Assembly (NCBI GenBank): GCA_903884435.1
Contig: CAISEY010000129.1
Location: forward strand, 1 to 42,474
Direction of reading: 5' to 3'
Origin: an uncultured Hyphomicrobiales bacterium
GTDB lineage: Bacteria; Pseudomonadota; Alphaproteobacteria; Rhizobiales; Beijerinckiaceae
Length of the DNA stretch: 42,474 nt
The number at the start of each line of letters is the position of its first letter. Within the stretch, counting starts at the first letter, position 1. Position numbers and translations under genes: made by a program. Shown piece after piece: positions 18,637 through 28,563 of this stretch. The notes below the pieces were generated by a model, which was not told the origin of the DNA, did not search any database, and saw only the letters and a program-made list of their open reading frames with translations.

Positions 18637-19404
18637 ATGGACTTTTTCTCGTCGGACGGCGTCGACATCGCTTATCTGGACCTCGCGCCGACGGCGCCGG
18701 GTTCGGGCGAACCCATCGTGCTCGTGCATGGCTTCGCCTCGAACCACGCGGTCAACTGGGTCAACACGCTCTGGGTCAGGACGCTGACGCACGCGGGGCG
18801 GCGCGTCGTGCTGTTCGACAATCGCGGCCACGGGCAAAGCGGCAAGCTTTACGATCCCGCCGCCTACGCGACTCCCGTCATGGCGGAGGACGCGCGGCGG
18901 TTGATGGACCATCTCGGCATCGATCGCGCGGACGTGATGGGCTATTCCATGGGCGCCCGGATCACCGCGTTTCTGGCGCTGGCGCATCCGGATCGCGTGC
19001 GCTCGATCGTGCTCGGCGGGCTCGGGCATCACCTCGTCGCCGGGGTCGGCCTGCCCATGGGAATCGCCGACGCCATGGACGCGCCCGCGCTGGAAAGCCT
19101 CTCCGACCCGATGCAGCGCATGTTCCGCGCCTTCGCGGAGTCCACGAAGAGCGACCTGCGGGCGCTGGCGGCCTGCATCCGCGGTTCGCGGCAAGTGCTG
19201 AGCGAAGCGCAATGCGCCGCCATCGCGTGTCCGGCGCTGGTCGCCGTGGGCACGAAGGACGCGGTGGCGGGCGATGGCCATCGCCTCGCGGCCATGCTGG
19301 GGCGGGGGACGGCCCTTGATATTCCCGGACGCGATCACAATCTCGCCGTGGGCGACAAGGTTTACAAACAGGGCGTGCTCGACTTTCTCGCCGCGCGGGG
19401 TTGA
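18637..19404 (+). CDS. Alpha/beta hydrolase
   Basis: IVLVHGFASNHAVNW; FDNRGHGQSGK; VMGYSMGARITAFLALAHPDRVRS nucleophile elbow. Confidence 0.9.
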   Translation: MDFFSSDGVDIAYLDLAPTAPGSGEPIVLVHGFASNHAVNWVNTLWVRTLTHAGRRVVLFDNRGHGQSGKLYDPAAYATPVMAEDARRLMDHLGIDRADVMGYSMGARITAFLALAHPDRVRSIVLGGLGHHLVAGVGLPMGIADAMDAPALESLSDPMQRMFRAFAESTKSDLRALAACIRGSRQVLSEAQCAAIACPALVAVGTKDAVAGDGHRLAAMLGRGTALDIPGRDHNLAVGDKVYKQGVLDFLAARG

Positions 19405-19464
19405 GGTTTAGCGTCCGGAACCTTTTCGTGGTACAAGCGTCGCCCGGTCGGGGGAGTATCGAGT

Positions 19465-20283
19465 ATGGCCCAGGTTCAGTACGTGGAATTCGGCAAGGGC
19501 GACGCGATGTTCTCGCGGGTTCGTCACGAGGCCGAGGAGATCGTGCGTCGCGAGCCCGGCCTCGCCGGTTTCGTCATGGCGACGGTGCTGAATCACGACA
19601 CGCTGGAAAGCGCCATCGTTCACAGGGTCGCCGCGCGGCTCGACCATCAGGACGCGACGGGCGATCTGATCCGCCATTCCTTTCTCGAGGCGATCGGCCG
19701 CGACGAGGCCATTGGTCAGGCGTTTCGCGCCGACATCATCGCCGTCGCCGACCGCGATCCCGCGTGCATGCGGCTGATCGAGCCGTTGCTGTACTTCAAG
19801 GGGTTCCACGCCATTCAGGCGCATCGCCTCGCGCACGCCATGTGGAAGGCGGGACGCCGGGACTTCGCGCTCTGGCTGCAAAGCCGCTCGTCGGAAGTGT
19901 TCCAGACGGACATTCATCCCGCCGCGCGATTCGGCAAGGGCATTTTCCTCGATCACGCGACCGGGCTCGTCGTCGGATCGACCGCGGTCATCGAGGACGA
20001 CGTCTCGATGTTGCAGGACGTGACGCTCGGCGGCACGGGCAAGGAGCGCGGCGACCGGCATCCGAAAATCCGCCATGGCGTGCTGATTGGCGCGGGCGCG
20101 AAAATCCTCGGCAACATCGAGGTCGGCCATTGCGCGCGCGTCGCCTCCGGCTCGGTCGTGCTGTCGCCGGTGCCGCACAACAAGACGGTGGCCGGCGTGC
20201 CCGCGCGCGTCGTGGGCGAGGCTGGCTGCGCCGAGCCCGCGCGCGGCATGGACCAGATTCTCGCCGACAAGTTCGAGCCCTGA
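19465..20283 (+). CDS. cysE: Serine O-acetyltransferase
   Basis: VEIHPAARFGKGIFLDHATGLVVGSTAVIEDDVSMLQDVTLGGTGKERGDRHPKIRHGVLIGAGAKILGNIEVG-type left-handed beta helix characteristic of CysE. Confidence 0.95.
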   Translation: MAQVQYVEFGKGDAMFSRVRHEAEEIVRREPGLAGFVMATVLNHDTLESAIVHRVAARLDHQDATGDLIRHSFLEAIGRDEAIGQAFRADIIAVADRDPACMRLIEPLLYFKGFHAIQAHRLAHAMWKAGRRDFALWLQSRSSEVFQTDIHPAARFGKGIFLDHATGLVVGSTAVIEDDVSMLQDVTLGGTGKERGDRHPKIRHGVLIGAGAKILGNIEVGHCARVASGSVVLSPVPHNKTVAGVPARVVGEAGCAEPARGMDQILADKFEP

Positions 20284-20358
20284 GCGCCGCCTTGCGGCTG
20301 CCCGGCTTTTCTGGCAATCAGCGCCGACTTCGGGGCCGGGCTGGCGCGGGATTTTTTC

Positions 20359-20754
20359 ATGGACAAGACTGAACTGCGAAAGTTGCAGGCCTTCGTGCGG
20401 CACGCCTTCACGAACGACGACATTCGCGTCTCGCTCGATCCAAAGAACGTCGAAGCCGCCGCCGTGCATCTCGGCGAGCGCAAGATCGCCTCGATCGTCG
20501 TCGACGACGAGGATGGAGATCGCTCGTTCTCCTTCGAGATGAAGGTTCCCGTGGGCCGCGAGGTCTTGCAGGAATACCTGCGCCGCCTGTTCGAGACCGA
20601 CACTCTGAAAATCGTCGCGCGCACGCGCAAGGCGGATTCCGTCGAACTCAACAATGGCGACGAGTTTCTCGGCACGATCTCCGCCGACGACGCGAAGGGA
20701 AGTTCGTGGACGTTGCAAATCGCGATCCTCGATTTCGATCTGGAGGAATACTAG
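20359..20754 (+). CDS. DUF3126 family protein
   Basis: MDKTELRKLQAFVRHAFTNDDIRVSLDPKNVEAAAVHLGERKIASIVVDDEDGDRSFSFEMKV; recognised as the alphaproteobacterial family adjacent to cysE. Confidence 0.8.
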   Translation: MDKTELRKLQAFVRHAFTNDDIRVSLDPKNVEAAAVHLGERKIASIVVDDEDGDRSFSFEMKVPVGREVLQEYLRRLFETDTLKIVARTRKADSVELNNGDEFLGTISADDAKGSSWTLQIAILDFDLEEY

Positions 20755-20814
20755 GCGCGGACCCGCGAAGCGCCGGGTTCACGCCGCGTCCGGCGCAACG
20801 CGTCTCGCGCGCGC

Positions 20815-21426
20815 CTATCGCGCCATGCTCTCCACGAGTCCCCGCGCGCCCGCGACGAGAGTCTCCCATTCCGGCAGCAGGTCAGGGCCGAAGCGGATCT
20901 GCACGTCGAGCCCGTGCATCCGGATCTCGCTGACGCAGGTGTTCGGCAAACCATCGGGCGGCTGGGTCGGGCGCATGCAGCGCGCCGAAAACAGCCGGCC
21001 CTCGGGCGGAGCGATATAAAGTTCCTCCCGTTCGTAAGGGCTGCCCGCCTCGAAACGGCGCATCAGCAGACCGCCCGGATGGTTCCACTGGTCGCGTTCG
21101 AGAAAGCGCGCGTAGAGACGCGCGACCCGCTCGCCGGGCTCCAGCGCCGAATCCTCGGGTTGCAGGCGCAGGAACACGACCTCCTCGATGTCGGGGCGCC
21201 GGGCGGCTGAAGACAGAGGACGGAAATCGGGAAATCGCGCGGCGAGATCGAGCTGGACGAGCGGCGCCGTTCCGGGCGTGTCGCCATCCCGCAAATAGGC
21301 CTGATTGAGGCGAAGGCGCACGGAGCCGACGGCGGTTTCGGCGAAACCTGGCCGCGAGGCCGGCGCGCCAGGGCGCCAGGCGGCGAGGCCGAGGCCCAGC
21401 ACCGCGATGATCGTGAACTTCGCCAT
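20815..21426 (-). CDS. Conserved hypothetical secreted/membrane-anchored protein
   Basis: 203-aa ORF, N-terminal hydrophobic segment MAKFTIIAVLGLGLAAW; coherent composition versus overlapping frames. Confidence 0.65.
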   Translation of the reverse strand: MAKFTIIAVLGLGLAAWRPGAPASRPGFAETAVGSVRLRLNQAYLRDGDTPGTAPLVQLDLAARFPDFRPLSSAARRPDIEEVVFLRLQPEDSALEPGERVARLYARFLERDQWNHPGGLLMRRFEAGSPYEREELYIAPPEGRLFSARCMRPTQPPDGLPNTCVSEIRMHGLDVQIRFGPDLLPEWETLVAGARGLVESMAR

Positions 21427-21512
21427 GGTCAGGCTTTACCGCCGCGCCGATTCGCCGCCTATGATAGCGCATGTCGCGGCGGTCCCGCGCCACGTTTCCA
21501 CGGAGAGACCGA

Positions 21513-22046
21513 ATGCCAATCTACGCGCTCGACGGGCACAGGCCGGATTTGCCGCCGCCTGGCAAATACTGGATCGCGCCGACGGCGGACCTGATCGGAA
21601 AAGTGCGCCTCGGCGAGGACGCGAGCGTCTGGTTCGGCTGCGCCCTGCGCGGCGACAATGAATGGATCTCCATCGGCGCGCGATCCAACGTGCAGGAAGG
21701 CACGGTGATGCACACGGACATGGGATTCCCCCTCGACATCGGCGAGGATTGCACCATTGGCCATGGCGTCATCCTGCATGGCTGCACGATTGGCGCGGGA
21801 TCGCTGGTCGGCATGGGCGCGACCATTCTCAACGGCGCCAAAATCGGGCGCAATTGCCTGGTCGGCGCGAACGCGCTCGTCACCGAAGGCAAGGAATTTC
21901 CCGATGGATCGCTGATCGTCGGCGGCCCGGCCCGCGCGGTCCGGCAACTCGACGCCGACCAGCAGGCGGGCGTCGCGCGGGCGGCGGCGGGCTACGTGCG
22001 CAACTGGCGCAGGTTCGCCGCCGGGCTGGTCCGGCTCGACGGGTGA
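21513..22046 (+). CDS. Gamma-class carbonic anhydrase family protein
   Basis: [33 protein letters not shown]...[33 protein letters not shown] hexapeptide repeats with conserved His. Confidence 0.92.
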   Translation: MPIYALDGHRPDLPPPGKYWIAPTADLIGKVRLGEDASVWFGCALRGDNEWISIGARSNVQEGTVMHTDMGFPLDIGEDCTIGHGVILHGCTIGAGSLVGMGATILNGAKIGRNCLVGANALVTEGKEFPDGSLIVGGPARAVRQLDADQQAGVARAAAGYVRNWRRFAAGLVRLDG

Positions 22047-22058
22047 GGCGTTCGCCGG

Positions 22059-22709
22059 CTACAGGACGATGTTTTCGTCGAAACTCTCGACCGGCAGAAG
22101 CCGCAGGAATTCGACCGCGACGCCGGCGTCGAAGACGCGGACGACGCGGCCCTGCGTGCGCCCGATGGTGACAATGGTGCCCATGGGCGGCCGCGCATCG
22201 ACCTGGACGGCGGCGCCCGACAGGGAAATGTCGATGATCTTGACGAGATATTCGCGCCCGTCCGGCATTCTGAGGGTCGAACGGATGTTGCGCGGGGTGA
22301 CGCGTTCATGCCGGCGATCTTCCGCCATGCCGAGCGCGCTGCGATTGGCGAGCCAGGTCAACTGGTCCGCGAGCTTTTCGCGCTTCATCACGGGAACGCT
22401 GATCGAAAGCGCAAATCCGTTTTCAACGTGGCGGGCGACGAGGCCCTCGACGCGGCCGATCTGGTCGAGATAGACGACGACCCGTTCGCCGACCTCCGCC
22501 TTCACGGGCGCGAACAGCAATACGCCACCAGGCGACATGTCTATGGTTTGACAGGGAAATTCGCGACGGTCCCGCAGCATGTAGCGCCCGAGCAGCGTCA
22601 CCTTGACGCGCTGGTGCCGTCGGCGGTCGCGCGCTTTCCCGGGAACGGGTTTCCCGGTCAGAAGCGAAATCGCCAATCCGTCACGCATCACAACACCCGC
22701 CTTCACCAA
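22059..22709 (-). CDS. Tandem PilZ-domain protein
   Basis: Two PilZ-like c-di-GMP signatures: RRRHQR...DMSPGG and DRRHERVTPR...DISLSG. Confidence 0.82.
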   Translation of the reverse strand: MVKAGVVMRDGLAISLLTGKPVPGKARDRRRHQRVKVTLLGRYMLRDRREFPCQTIDMSPGGVLLFAPVKAEVGERVVVYLDQIGRVEGLVARHVENGFALSISVPVMKREKLADQLTWLANRSALGMAEDRRHERVTPRNIRSTLRMPDGREYLVKIIDISLSGAAVQVDARPPMGTIVTIGRTQGRVVRVFDAGVAVEFLRLLPVESFDENIVL

Positions 22710-22775
22710 CCGCGTTCACGATAAGGCGCGGGAAGTTAAGGGCGTATTACGGGCGACCGCGAAGCTGAATATTAG

Positions 22776-23393
22776 TCACCCGTTATAAAGAGTCAGATTG
22801 GCTCTTCCCGCCGGCAGCTTTCGCGCGTTGCGTCCATCGGCGAGCGGCAGCGTCGCCCACAGCGCCGGGTCGAAGGGATAACGGCCCGAGGGGGCGACGG
22901 TGGCCGGGTGCAAAATACGCAGGGAGGTCAGGCGGGCGGGTTCGCAGGCCAGCAGCCCGAACCAGCTCGACCGGGTCGCGGGCGTGAGGGAACCGAGAAC
23001 ACGGGCGTCGGGCATTCCGAGCGGTCCGAGCGGCAACAGGAGGAGTTCGAGGTCCATGGGGGCGCGTCCCGGCGGCGCGGCGCGGACGCCGGCGACGATC
23101 GGGCCGGGGTCGTCGGTGACGGCCTCGAGCAGGGAGTGGACGGAATCGGCGTCCTCCGGACTGAACAACCCGAGGAAGTTGGCGCCGCGCATTTCCGCGA
23201 GGAACAGCTCGCCGATCCGCGCGCCGCAAAGGCGAAAGGCGAAAGGCTGCCGCGGGCCGCGCTCGAGGATGAACGTGTCATTGAGCAGGCCGCGGATCGA
23301 CGCGGGTTCGATTTCTTCGCGATCGGGCGCCGCCCTGTCTCCGCGCAGGTCGTTCCAGTGATTGTACAGTTCGCGAGTGGCAGCCTGTTTCAT
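22776..23393 (-). CDS. PAS-domain-containing protein (PAS_5-like)
   Basis: LYNHWNDLRGDRAAPDREEIEPASIRGLLNDTFILERG...FRLCGARIGELFLAEMRGANFLGLF typical of the alphaproteobacterial PAS_5 family. Confidence 0.8.
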   Translation of the reverse strand: MKQAATRELYNHWNDLRGDRAAPDREEIEPASIRGLLNDTFILERGPRQPFAFRLCGARIGELFLAEMRGANFLGLFSPEDADSVHSLLEAVTDDPGPIVAGVRAAPPGRAPMDLELLLLPLGPLGMPDARVLGSLTPATRSSWFGLLACEPARLTSLRILHPATVAPSGRYPFDPALWATLPLADGRNARKLPAGRANLTLYNG

Positions 23394-23827
23394 TTTGTCC
23401 GTCCTGTCGCGCCCGCGGCCCGGAGTGTTTCGATTTGACGCTATTTTCGGGGCGTGGCGCTTCGTCGTGACGGGGGGAGCGAACTCCGTGCCACACATGG
23501 AAAACGAAGTCGCTCCGATTTGGCCGCCCGCGTTAACCCCAAATTTGGGATTCGATTGCGCGGGGAAACGATCGATGACACATTGGCGTCACTCCAGACG
23601 ACGGCGCGAGAAGCCCGCTGCTCCCGGGCTGACCGGCGCCAATCGATCGAAGGCCACCACGCGACGCCGGGATTGCTCCTCCCGGCTCGCGGGCCGGGAT
23701 GGACGGCAAGACTATCGTTCGCACATGACAGGCGAATTCAGGGGAGGGCCGAGGCTCTCCCCTTCGTTTGCGTGCTTGCGCCTTGCCTCGGGATTCTCCA
23801 TGGGAAGCGGATCGGGCGGTCCGGTTC

Positions 23828-24694
23828 GTGCCTCCCTGGCCCCGGAGCATCTCCGCCGCCGATGGTTTTACGAGGGTCGAAGCCTTGCAGCGCGAGCGGA
23901 TTTTCAATGTTCCAGGCGTCATTCTCGGGCTTGTCGCCGTCATGGCCGCGGTCCACGCCCTGCGCGAATACGGTCTCGACGAGGCGATGGACGCGGAGTT
24001 GCTGCGGCGTTTCGCCTTCGTGCCCGGCCGGTTCGCCCTCATGTTCGATCCCGCCGGCGTCGCCGATTCCATCGACGCGGGCGGAGGGGCGATGGTCGAG
24101 GAGGCGCGTTTCTTTCTCGGCGACGGCGGCGCGCAATGGTGGACGCCGGTCAGCTATGCCTTCCTGCACGCGGACTGGATGCATTTCGGCGTGAACTCCA
24201 TCTGGCTCGCCGCCTTCGGAACGCCGGTGGCGCGGCGCTTCGGCGCCTCGTTGTTCCTGGCTTTCATGGCGCTCACGGCGGTCGCCGGCGCGATGACTCA
24301 TTTCGCCTTTCACGTTTTCGATTTCGAACCCGTTGTCGGGGCCTCCGCGGCCGTGTCCGGCGCCATGGCCGGCGCGATCCGCTTCATCTTCCAGCCGCAT
24401 GGCCCGCTCGGGGAAGGGGCCGGCTTCGGGTCGCTCGCCACGTCGACCTATCGCCAGCCGGCGCTTTCGGTGACGCAGACATTGGTGAACAGCCGCACGA
24501 TGCCATTCATCCTGTTGTGGTTCGTCGTCAATTACGTGTTTGGCGCCTTCGCCACGCCGCTCGGCCTCAGCGACGCTCCCGTCGCCTGGGAAGCGCACGC
24601 CGGGGGGTTCCTCGCGGGTTTGTTGCTGTTTTCGCTGTTCGACCCCGTCGCGCGCGCGGCGGCGCTCCGGCGCCGCGATGACCGGGGGCCGTGA
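23828..24694 (+). CDS. Rhomboid-family intramembrane serine protease
   Basis: WWTPVSYAFLHADWMHFGVNSIWLAAFG; VVGASAAVSGAMAG catalytic GASxAVSG; WEAHAGGFLAG. Start (GTG 23828) tentative. Confidence 0.88.
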   Translation: MPPWPRSISAADGFTRVEALQRERIFNVPGVILGLVAVMAAVHALREYGLDEAMDAELLRRFAFVPGRFALMFDPAGVADSIDAGGGAMVEEARFFLGDGGAQWWTPVSYAFLHADWMHFGVNSIWLAAFGTPVARRFGASLFLAFMALTAVAGAMTHFAFHVFDFEPVVGASAAVSGAMAGAIRFIFQPHGPLGEGAGFGSLATSTYRQPALSVTQTLVNSRTMPFILLWFVVNYVFGAFATPLGLSDAPVAWEAHAGGFLAGLLLFSLFDPVARAAALRRRDDRGP

Positions 24695-24831
24695 GTTTGG
24701 CGGAAAAGCGCGCGTTTTCGCGGCGCCGCGGCGACGAATTTCCCGCGACGCCAATTGCGCGCCCCGGGAATCAGGATCAATCTCGCGACGCGTCCGACGG
24801 GTTTCCGTCTCTCGCGGAAGAGGAGATCGAC

Positions 24832-25263
24832 ATGAACATGGCTTTCATTCTTTCCGTCAAAGGCAGCGACGTTGTTTCCACGCAGCCGCACAGAACTCTC
24901 GCGGAAGCGGCGGCCTTGCTGGCGAGCAGGGGTATCGGCGCCGTGATCGTTTCCGGCGGCGACGGCGAGATTCTCGGCATTCTCTCGGAACGCGACATCG
25001 TGCGCGCCATCGGGCGCGATGGCGCCGCGGCGCTCGGCGAACCCGTGTCCCGGCACATGACCGCCAGGGTCGTGACCGCGCGGCCGGAGTCCACGGTCGA
25101 GCAGGTGATGGATCAGATGACGGCGCTTCGATTCCGTCACATGCCCGTCATCGACAATGGCCGGCTGGCCGGGATCGTGTCGATCGGCGACGTGGTGAAA
25201 TGGCGCGTCGAGGACATCGAAACGGAACACAGGGCCATGCGCGAGTATATCGCGCACGCCTGA
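24832..25263 (+). CDS. CBS-domain pair protein
   Basis: Two CBS repeats: LSERDIVRAIG... and MPVIDNGRLAGIVSIGDVVKWRVEDIE. Confidence 0.9.
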   Translation: MNMAFILSVKGSDVVSTQPHRTLAEAAALLASRGIGAVIVSGGDGEILGILSERDIVRAIGRDGAAALGEPVSRHMTARVVTARPESTVEQVMDQMTALRFRHMPVIDNGRLAGIVSIGDVVKWRVEDIETEHRAMREYIAHA

Positions 25264-25281
25264 AATGCTCACGGGTCGTCG

Positions 25282-25695
25282 TCAGAGGCCATCGACGACG
25301 AGGCGGATCGCCCCCTTGTCGTTCTCGACCTTCCTGTAAAAACAGGAGCGCCGGCCGGTGTGGCACGCCTTGCCGTCGCCGCCGGCCTCCACTTTCAGCA
25401 GGATGGCGTCCTGATCGCAGTCGGTGCGCATCTCGACGACGGTCTGCGTCTGGCCCGATGTGTCCCCCTTGCGCCAGAGCGACCGGCGCGAGCGGGACCA
25501 GTAATGGGCGACGCCGGTTTCCAGCGTGAGCGCGAGGCTCTCCGCGTTCATGTAGGCGACCATCAGGATGTCGCCGGTGGCGACCTCGGTCGTGACGCAG
25601 ACAACCAGCCCGTCCGCGTCGAATTTCGGCGCGAAGGCGGTCCCTTCCTCGATGGCGTGTTTGTCGCCGCGCGTGGCGAAAGCAATATGACTCAT
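25282..25695 (-). CDS. hisI: Phosphoribosyl-AMP cyclohydrolase
   Basis: [77 protein letters not shown]. Confidence 0.97.
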   Translation of the reverse strand: MSHIAFATRGDKHAIEEGTAFAPKFDADGLVVCVTTEVATGDILMVAYMNAESLALTLETGVAHYWSRSRRSLWRKGDTSGQTQTVVEMRTDCDQDAILLKVEAGGDGKACHTGRRSCFYRKVENDKGAIRLVVDGL

Positions 25696-25842
25696 TCCGG
25701 GTCCGGTCTCGTTGGCGGGGTAAACATTCGATCAACGCCCGCGGTTGCGCCGGGACGGGTTTCGCCGGCGGGCGTGAGCCCCTATATAGTATCCACGAAC
25801 ACAGTCCCGCGGCGAATGAATCCGCGAGGCAGGGTCCCGATC

Positions 25843-26289
25843 ATGCTCAACGACGTTTACAACAAGCGTATTCTCGAACTGGCGGCTGATATTCCCCGCC
25901 AGGGCCGGCTGCCGGCTCCCGACGCCAGCGCGACGGCGCATTCGAAGCTGTGCGGCTCGACCGTGACCGTCGATCTTGTCCGGCGCGATGGCAAGGTCGC
26001 TGAATTCGCCCACGACGTGAAAGCCTGCGCCCTGGGGCAGGCTTCGTCTTCGATCATGGCGCGCAACATCGTCGGTTCGACGCCGGACGAATTGCGGCAC
26101 GTTCGCGAGACGGTGCGGCGGATGCTGAAGGAAAATGGCGCGCCGCCGGATGGGAAATGGGCCGACATCGCCGTGCTCGAGCCGGTGCGAGACTACAAGG
26201 CCCGTCACGCCTCGACCCTGCTGACCTTCGACGCCGTGGTCGACGCCGTCGGTCAGATCGAGGCGAAATCCGCGCAGCCGGCGGCCTGA
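25843..26289 (+). CDS. Iron-sulfur cluster assembly scaffold protein (IscU/NifU-like)
   Basis: MLNDVYNKRILELAADIPRQGRLPAPDASATAHSKLCGSTVTVDL...DVKACALGQASSSIMA; conserved Cys. Confidence 0.85.
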   Translation: MLNDVYNKRILELAADIPRQGRLPAPDASATAHSKLCGSTVTVDLVRRDGKVAEFAHDVKACALGQASSSIMARNIVGSTPDELRHVRETVRRMLKENGAPPDGKWADIAVLEPVRDYKARHASTLLTFDAVVDAVGQIEAKSAQPAA

Positions 26290-26295
26290 CGCCCG

Positions 26296-26616
26296 GTGGG
26301 CGCGCCGGACCGGGTTTCGCTGGCGGGCGGGGCGGCGCGGCTGCTCATCCGTTTTTACCAGCTGACGTTTTCGGCGTTCGCGGGGCGCTGGTGCCGGCAT
26401 CTGCCGACGTGTTCCCATTACGCGGACGACGCCATCCGCCTGCACGGGCTCTGGGCGGGAGGATGGATGGGTCTCGCGCGAATTTGCCGGTGTCGCCCGG
26501 GCGGCACGTCGGGTTATGATCCGGTCCCGCCCCGATTGCCCGCGGGCGCCAGTCCGCTGACGCCCTGGCGCTATGGCGCGTGGCGCGCGCGGTCCGGCGA
26601 GCGGGGGGATTTATAG
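26296..26616 (+). CDS. yidD: Membrane protein insertion efficiency factor YidD
   Basis: LLIRFYQLTFSAFAGRWCRHLPTCSHYADDAIRLHGLWAGGWMGLARICRCRPGGTSGYDPVP. Confidence 0.93.
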   Translation: MGAPDRVSLAGGAARLLIRFYQLTFSAFAGRWCRHLPTCSHYADDAIRLHGLWAGGWMGLARICRCRPGGTSGYDPVPPRLPAGASPLTPWRYGAWRARSGERGDL

Positions 26617-27477
26617 TTTCGCCATGAGCTCGACCGCGAAGGCGTAGAGGCGCAGGCGGGGCTCCTCCGGAAGCGTGCGCAGAACCTTCAGATAGGTCAG
26701 ACCCGCGGCGCAGAGCCGGTCGTCCGCCAGCGGCGGGTCCGGATAGCGGCCATCGAGCAGGGCGTCGATTTCCGGCTTGCCGAGACCGTTGGCGACGAGC
26801 GCCTGTTCGAGCAGATCGAAATCCGCGTCGCCCGGCGCCGTCCGCGCGACCCGGTTTTCCTGCCCGTCGAGAATGGCGTCGATCGCGGCTTCGGCCATGC
26901 CCGCGATGAGCGCGCGATGGCTGGCGGAAAAATCAAGGAAGGCCCGGTTCTGCAAGCCAAGCAGGAAATCGACGCACTGACGATTATCGACCGCGGAGAG
27001 GGCGGCGAGGGTGGCCGCCTGCGTTTCGAAGATGCGCGTGAGCGCGGGGCCGTTCGCCTTCGACGCGAGAACGCCGCGGGTGCGGCGAAGCTCCCGCAAC
27101 GCCTGCGCGAAGAGCGCGTCCGACGTTTCCGGCGGCGTCCCGGCGATCTGTCGCTGGGCGACGCCGTCGATGAGCGTCGACCAGTCGAGCGGCCAGGCGT
27201 GGGCGAATTTCCGCACGAAGCTCTCGTATTCTCCGGCGTCGGCGAGACGCCGGGCGATAGAGTCGCGTTCGAGCTGGAGCCGTTCGGCGGAGGGCGGCGC
27301 GATCGAGACGTTTTCCGGACGGGGCGCGGCGCGCCTCGCTGGCTGGCGCAGGGCGCCCCAGGCCAGAGCCGCGGCGAGCGCCGCCGCCAGCCCGAGGAAG
27401 CCGAGCCGAAGATGGCGCAAATTCGTCATCGGGCCTGTCGTTTGCACGTTCCGAGCCATCATGATGGTGTGGCACAA
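26611..27477 (-). CDS. Hypothetical protein with N-terminal membrane anchor
   Basis: 288-aa ORF with hydrophobic N-terminus (LRLGFLGLAAALAAALAWGAL); convergent 6-bp overlap with yidD. Confidence 0.7.
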   Translation of the reverse strand: MCHTIMMARNVQTTGPMTNLRHLRLGFLGLAAALAAALAWGALRQPARRAAPRPENVSIAPPSAERLQLERDSIARRLADAGEYESFVRKFAHAWPLDWSTLIDGVAQRQIAGTPPETSDALFAQALRELRRTRGVLASKANGPALTRIFETQAATLAALSAVDNRQCVDFLLGLQNRAFLDFSASHRALIAGMAEAAIDAILDGQENRVARTAPGDADFDLLEQALVANGLGKPEIDALLDGRYPDPPLADDRLCAAGLTYLKVLRTLPEEPRLRLYAFAVELMAKL

Positions 27478-27527
27478 GAATGGCCGGACGCCAAGCCGCG
27501 AGTCCCGCGCCGGTTAACGCCGGAGCG

Positions 27528-28421
27528 TCAGGGAGTCTGGCGCATGTGGGAGGGCGCCGGCGGAGTGCCCCAGCCCGACGCCCAGACGTGAGGCTCCCAG
27601 ACCTTCGGGCGCTGCGGGCGATCGACGTGCCAGGGACGCGGCTCGAAATAGCCGAGTTCCTCGTTCTTCATCTGGTCGAGTTCGCAATAATATTCGACGA
27701 CATGGTCGTCGGGATTGCGATGGTAGGTCGCGAGATTGTGGCCTGGGCCGTGCCGCATCGGTCCCCATCCCAGGGGAATGCGGCGCATCGACAGAGCCTC
27801 GCAGCTTTGCTGCATGTGCGCGAAATCCTTCAGTTCGAAGGCGAGGTGGTGGAGCTTCGGCTTCGAACCGCGGAAGAAATTCACGGTGTGATGATCCGGG
27901 TTGCAGCGCATGAAGACGAAGAAGTCGCCGAGCCAGTCGGACACCCGGAACCCGAGAATACGTTCGTAGAAACTCACGAGGCCCTGCACGTCCGGCGTGA
28001 AAAAGGCGATGTGACCGACCTTCAGCGGACCAATTCCGGCGACGTTCTGGTTGCCGGCGACGAAATCCCATTTCCGGAACAGATCGATGGCGGTGCCCTT
28101 GGCGTCCATGAACGTCAAAACCTCCGGCGTGCCGGGAAACGGATCCTTGCGGATTTCGCTCGGGATGCCTTCCGAGGCCAGAAATCTCCCCATGGCGGCG
28201 AAATCGGAGGCCGGCGCCACCTCGAAGGAGAGGCGCGTGCAGTCGGCCCTGTCGCCCTTGACGAGCGAGAGCGTGAGTTGCCCGATTTTGGTGGCGAGGT
28301 GCGCGCCTCCGGCGTCCCGGTGGGTTATGACGAAGCCATTGAGATCGACGAAATAGTCCAGAGATTTTTGCAAATCGGGCGTCTCGATGGTCGCGTGTCC
28401 CATGCGTTGCGCTTTGATCAT
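27528..28421 (-). CDS. VOC-family extradiol dioxygenase-like protein
   Basis: Two VOC modules; VGHIAFFTPDVQGLVSFYERILGFRVSDW, LHHLAFELKDFAHM, HVVEYYCELD (putative 2-His-1-Glu). Confidence 0.88.
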   Translation of the reverse strand: MIKAQRMGHATIETPDLQKSLDYFVDLNGFVITHRDAGGAHLATKIGQLTLSLVKGDRADCTRLSFEVAPASDFAAMGRFLASEGIPSEIRKDPFPGTPEVLTFMDAKGTAIDLFRKWDFVAGNQNVAGIGPLKVGHIAFFTPDVQGLVSFYERILGFRVSDWLGDFFVFMRCNPDHHTVNFFRGSKPKLHHLAFELKDFAHMQQSCEALSMRRIPLGWGPMRHGPGHNLATYHRNPDDHVVEYYCELDQMKNEELGYFEPRPWHVDRPQRPKVWEPHVWASGWGTPPAPSHMRQTP

Positions 28422-28493
28422 GGCTTGTCCTCCCGGAGATCGGGGCACATTAGCCCGCGCCGCCCGCGTGGCAAGGGGTTCGCCTTCGGCGCG

Positions 28494-28521
28494 TTGGCAA
28501 AATCTCCGCCTGTGCTAGGCT
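28494..28521 (+). promoter_or_regulatory. Candidate sigma70-like promoter for the ThDP enzyme/cytochrome pair
   Basis: TTGGCA-N16-TAGGCT located about 43 bp upstream of the 28564 ATG. Confidence 0.4.
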
Positions 28522-28563
28522 CCGGTCCGGAGCGGTCAGCAGAACCGCCCGGGAGGACGCGCC

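Noticed and set aside
26296-26616. yidD away from rnpA/yidC as an oddity
   Set aside because: The IscU-like/yidD/hisI neighbourhood is a familiar arrangement in Rhizobiales-type genomes.
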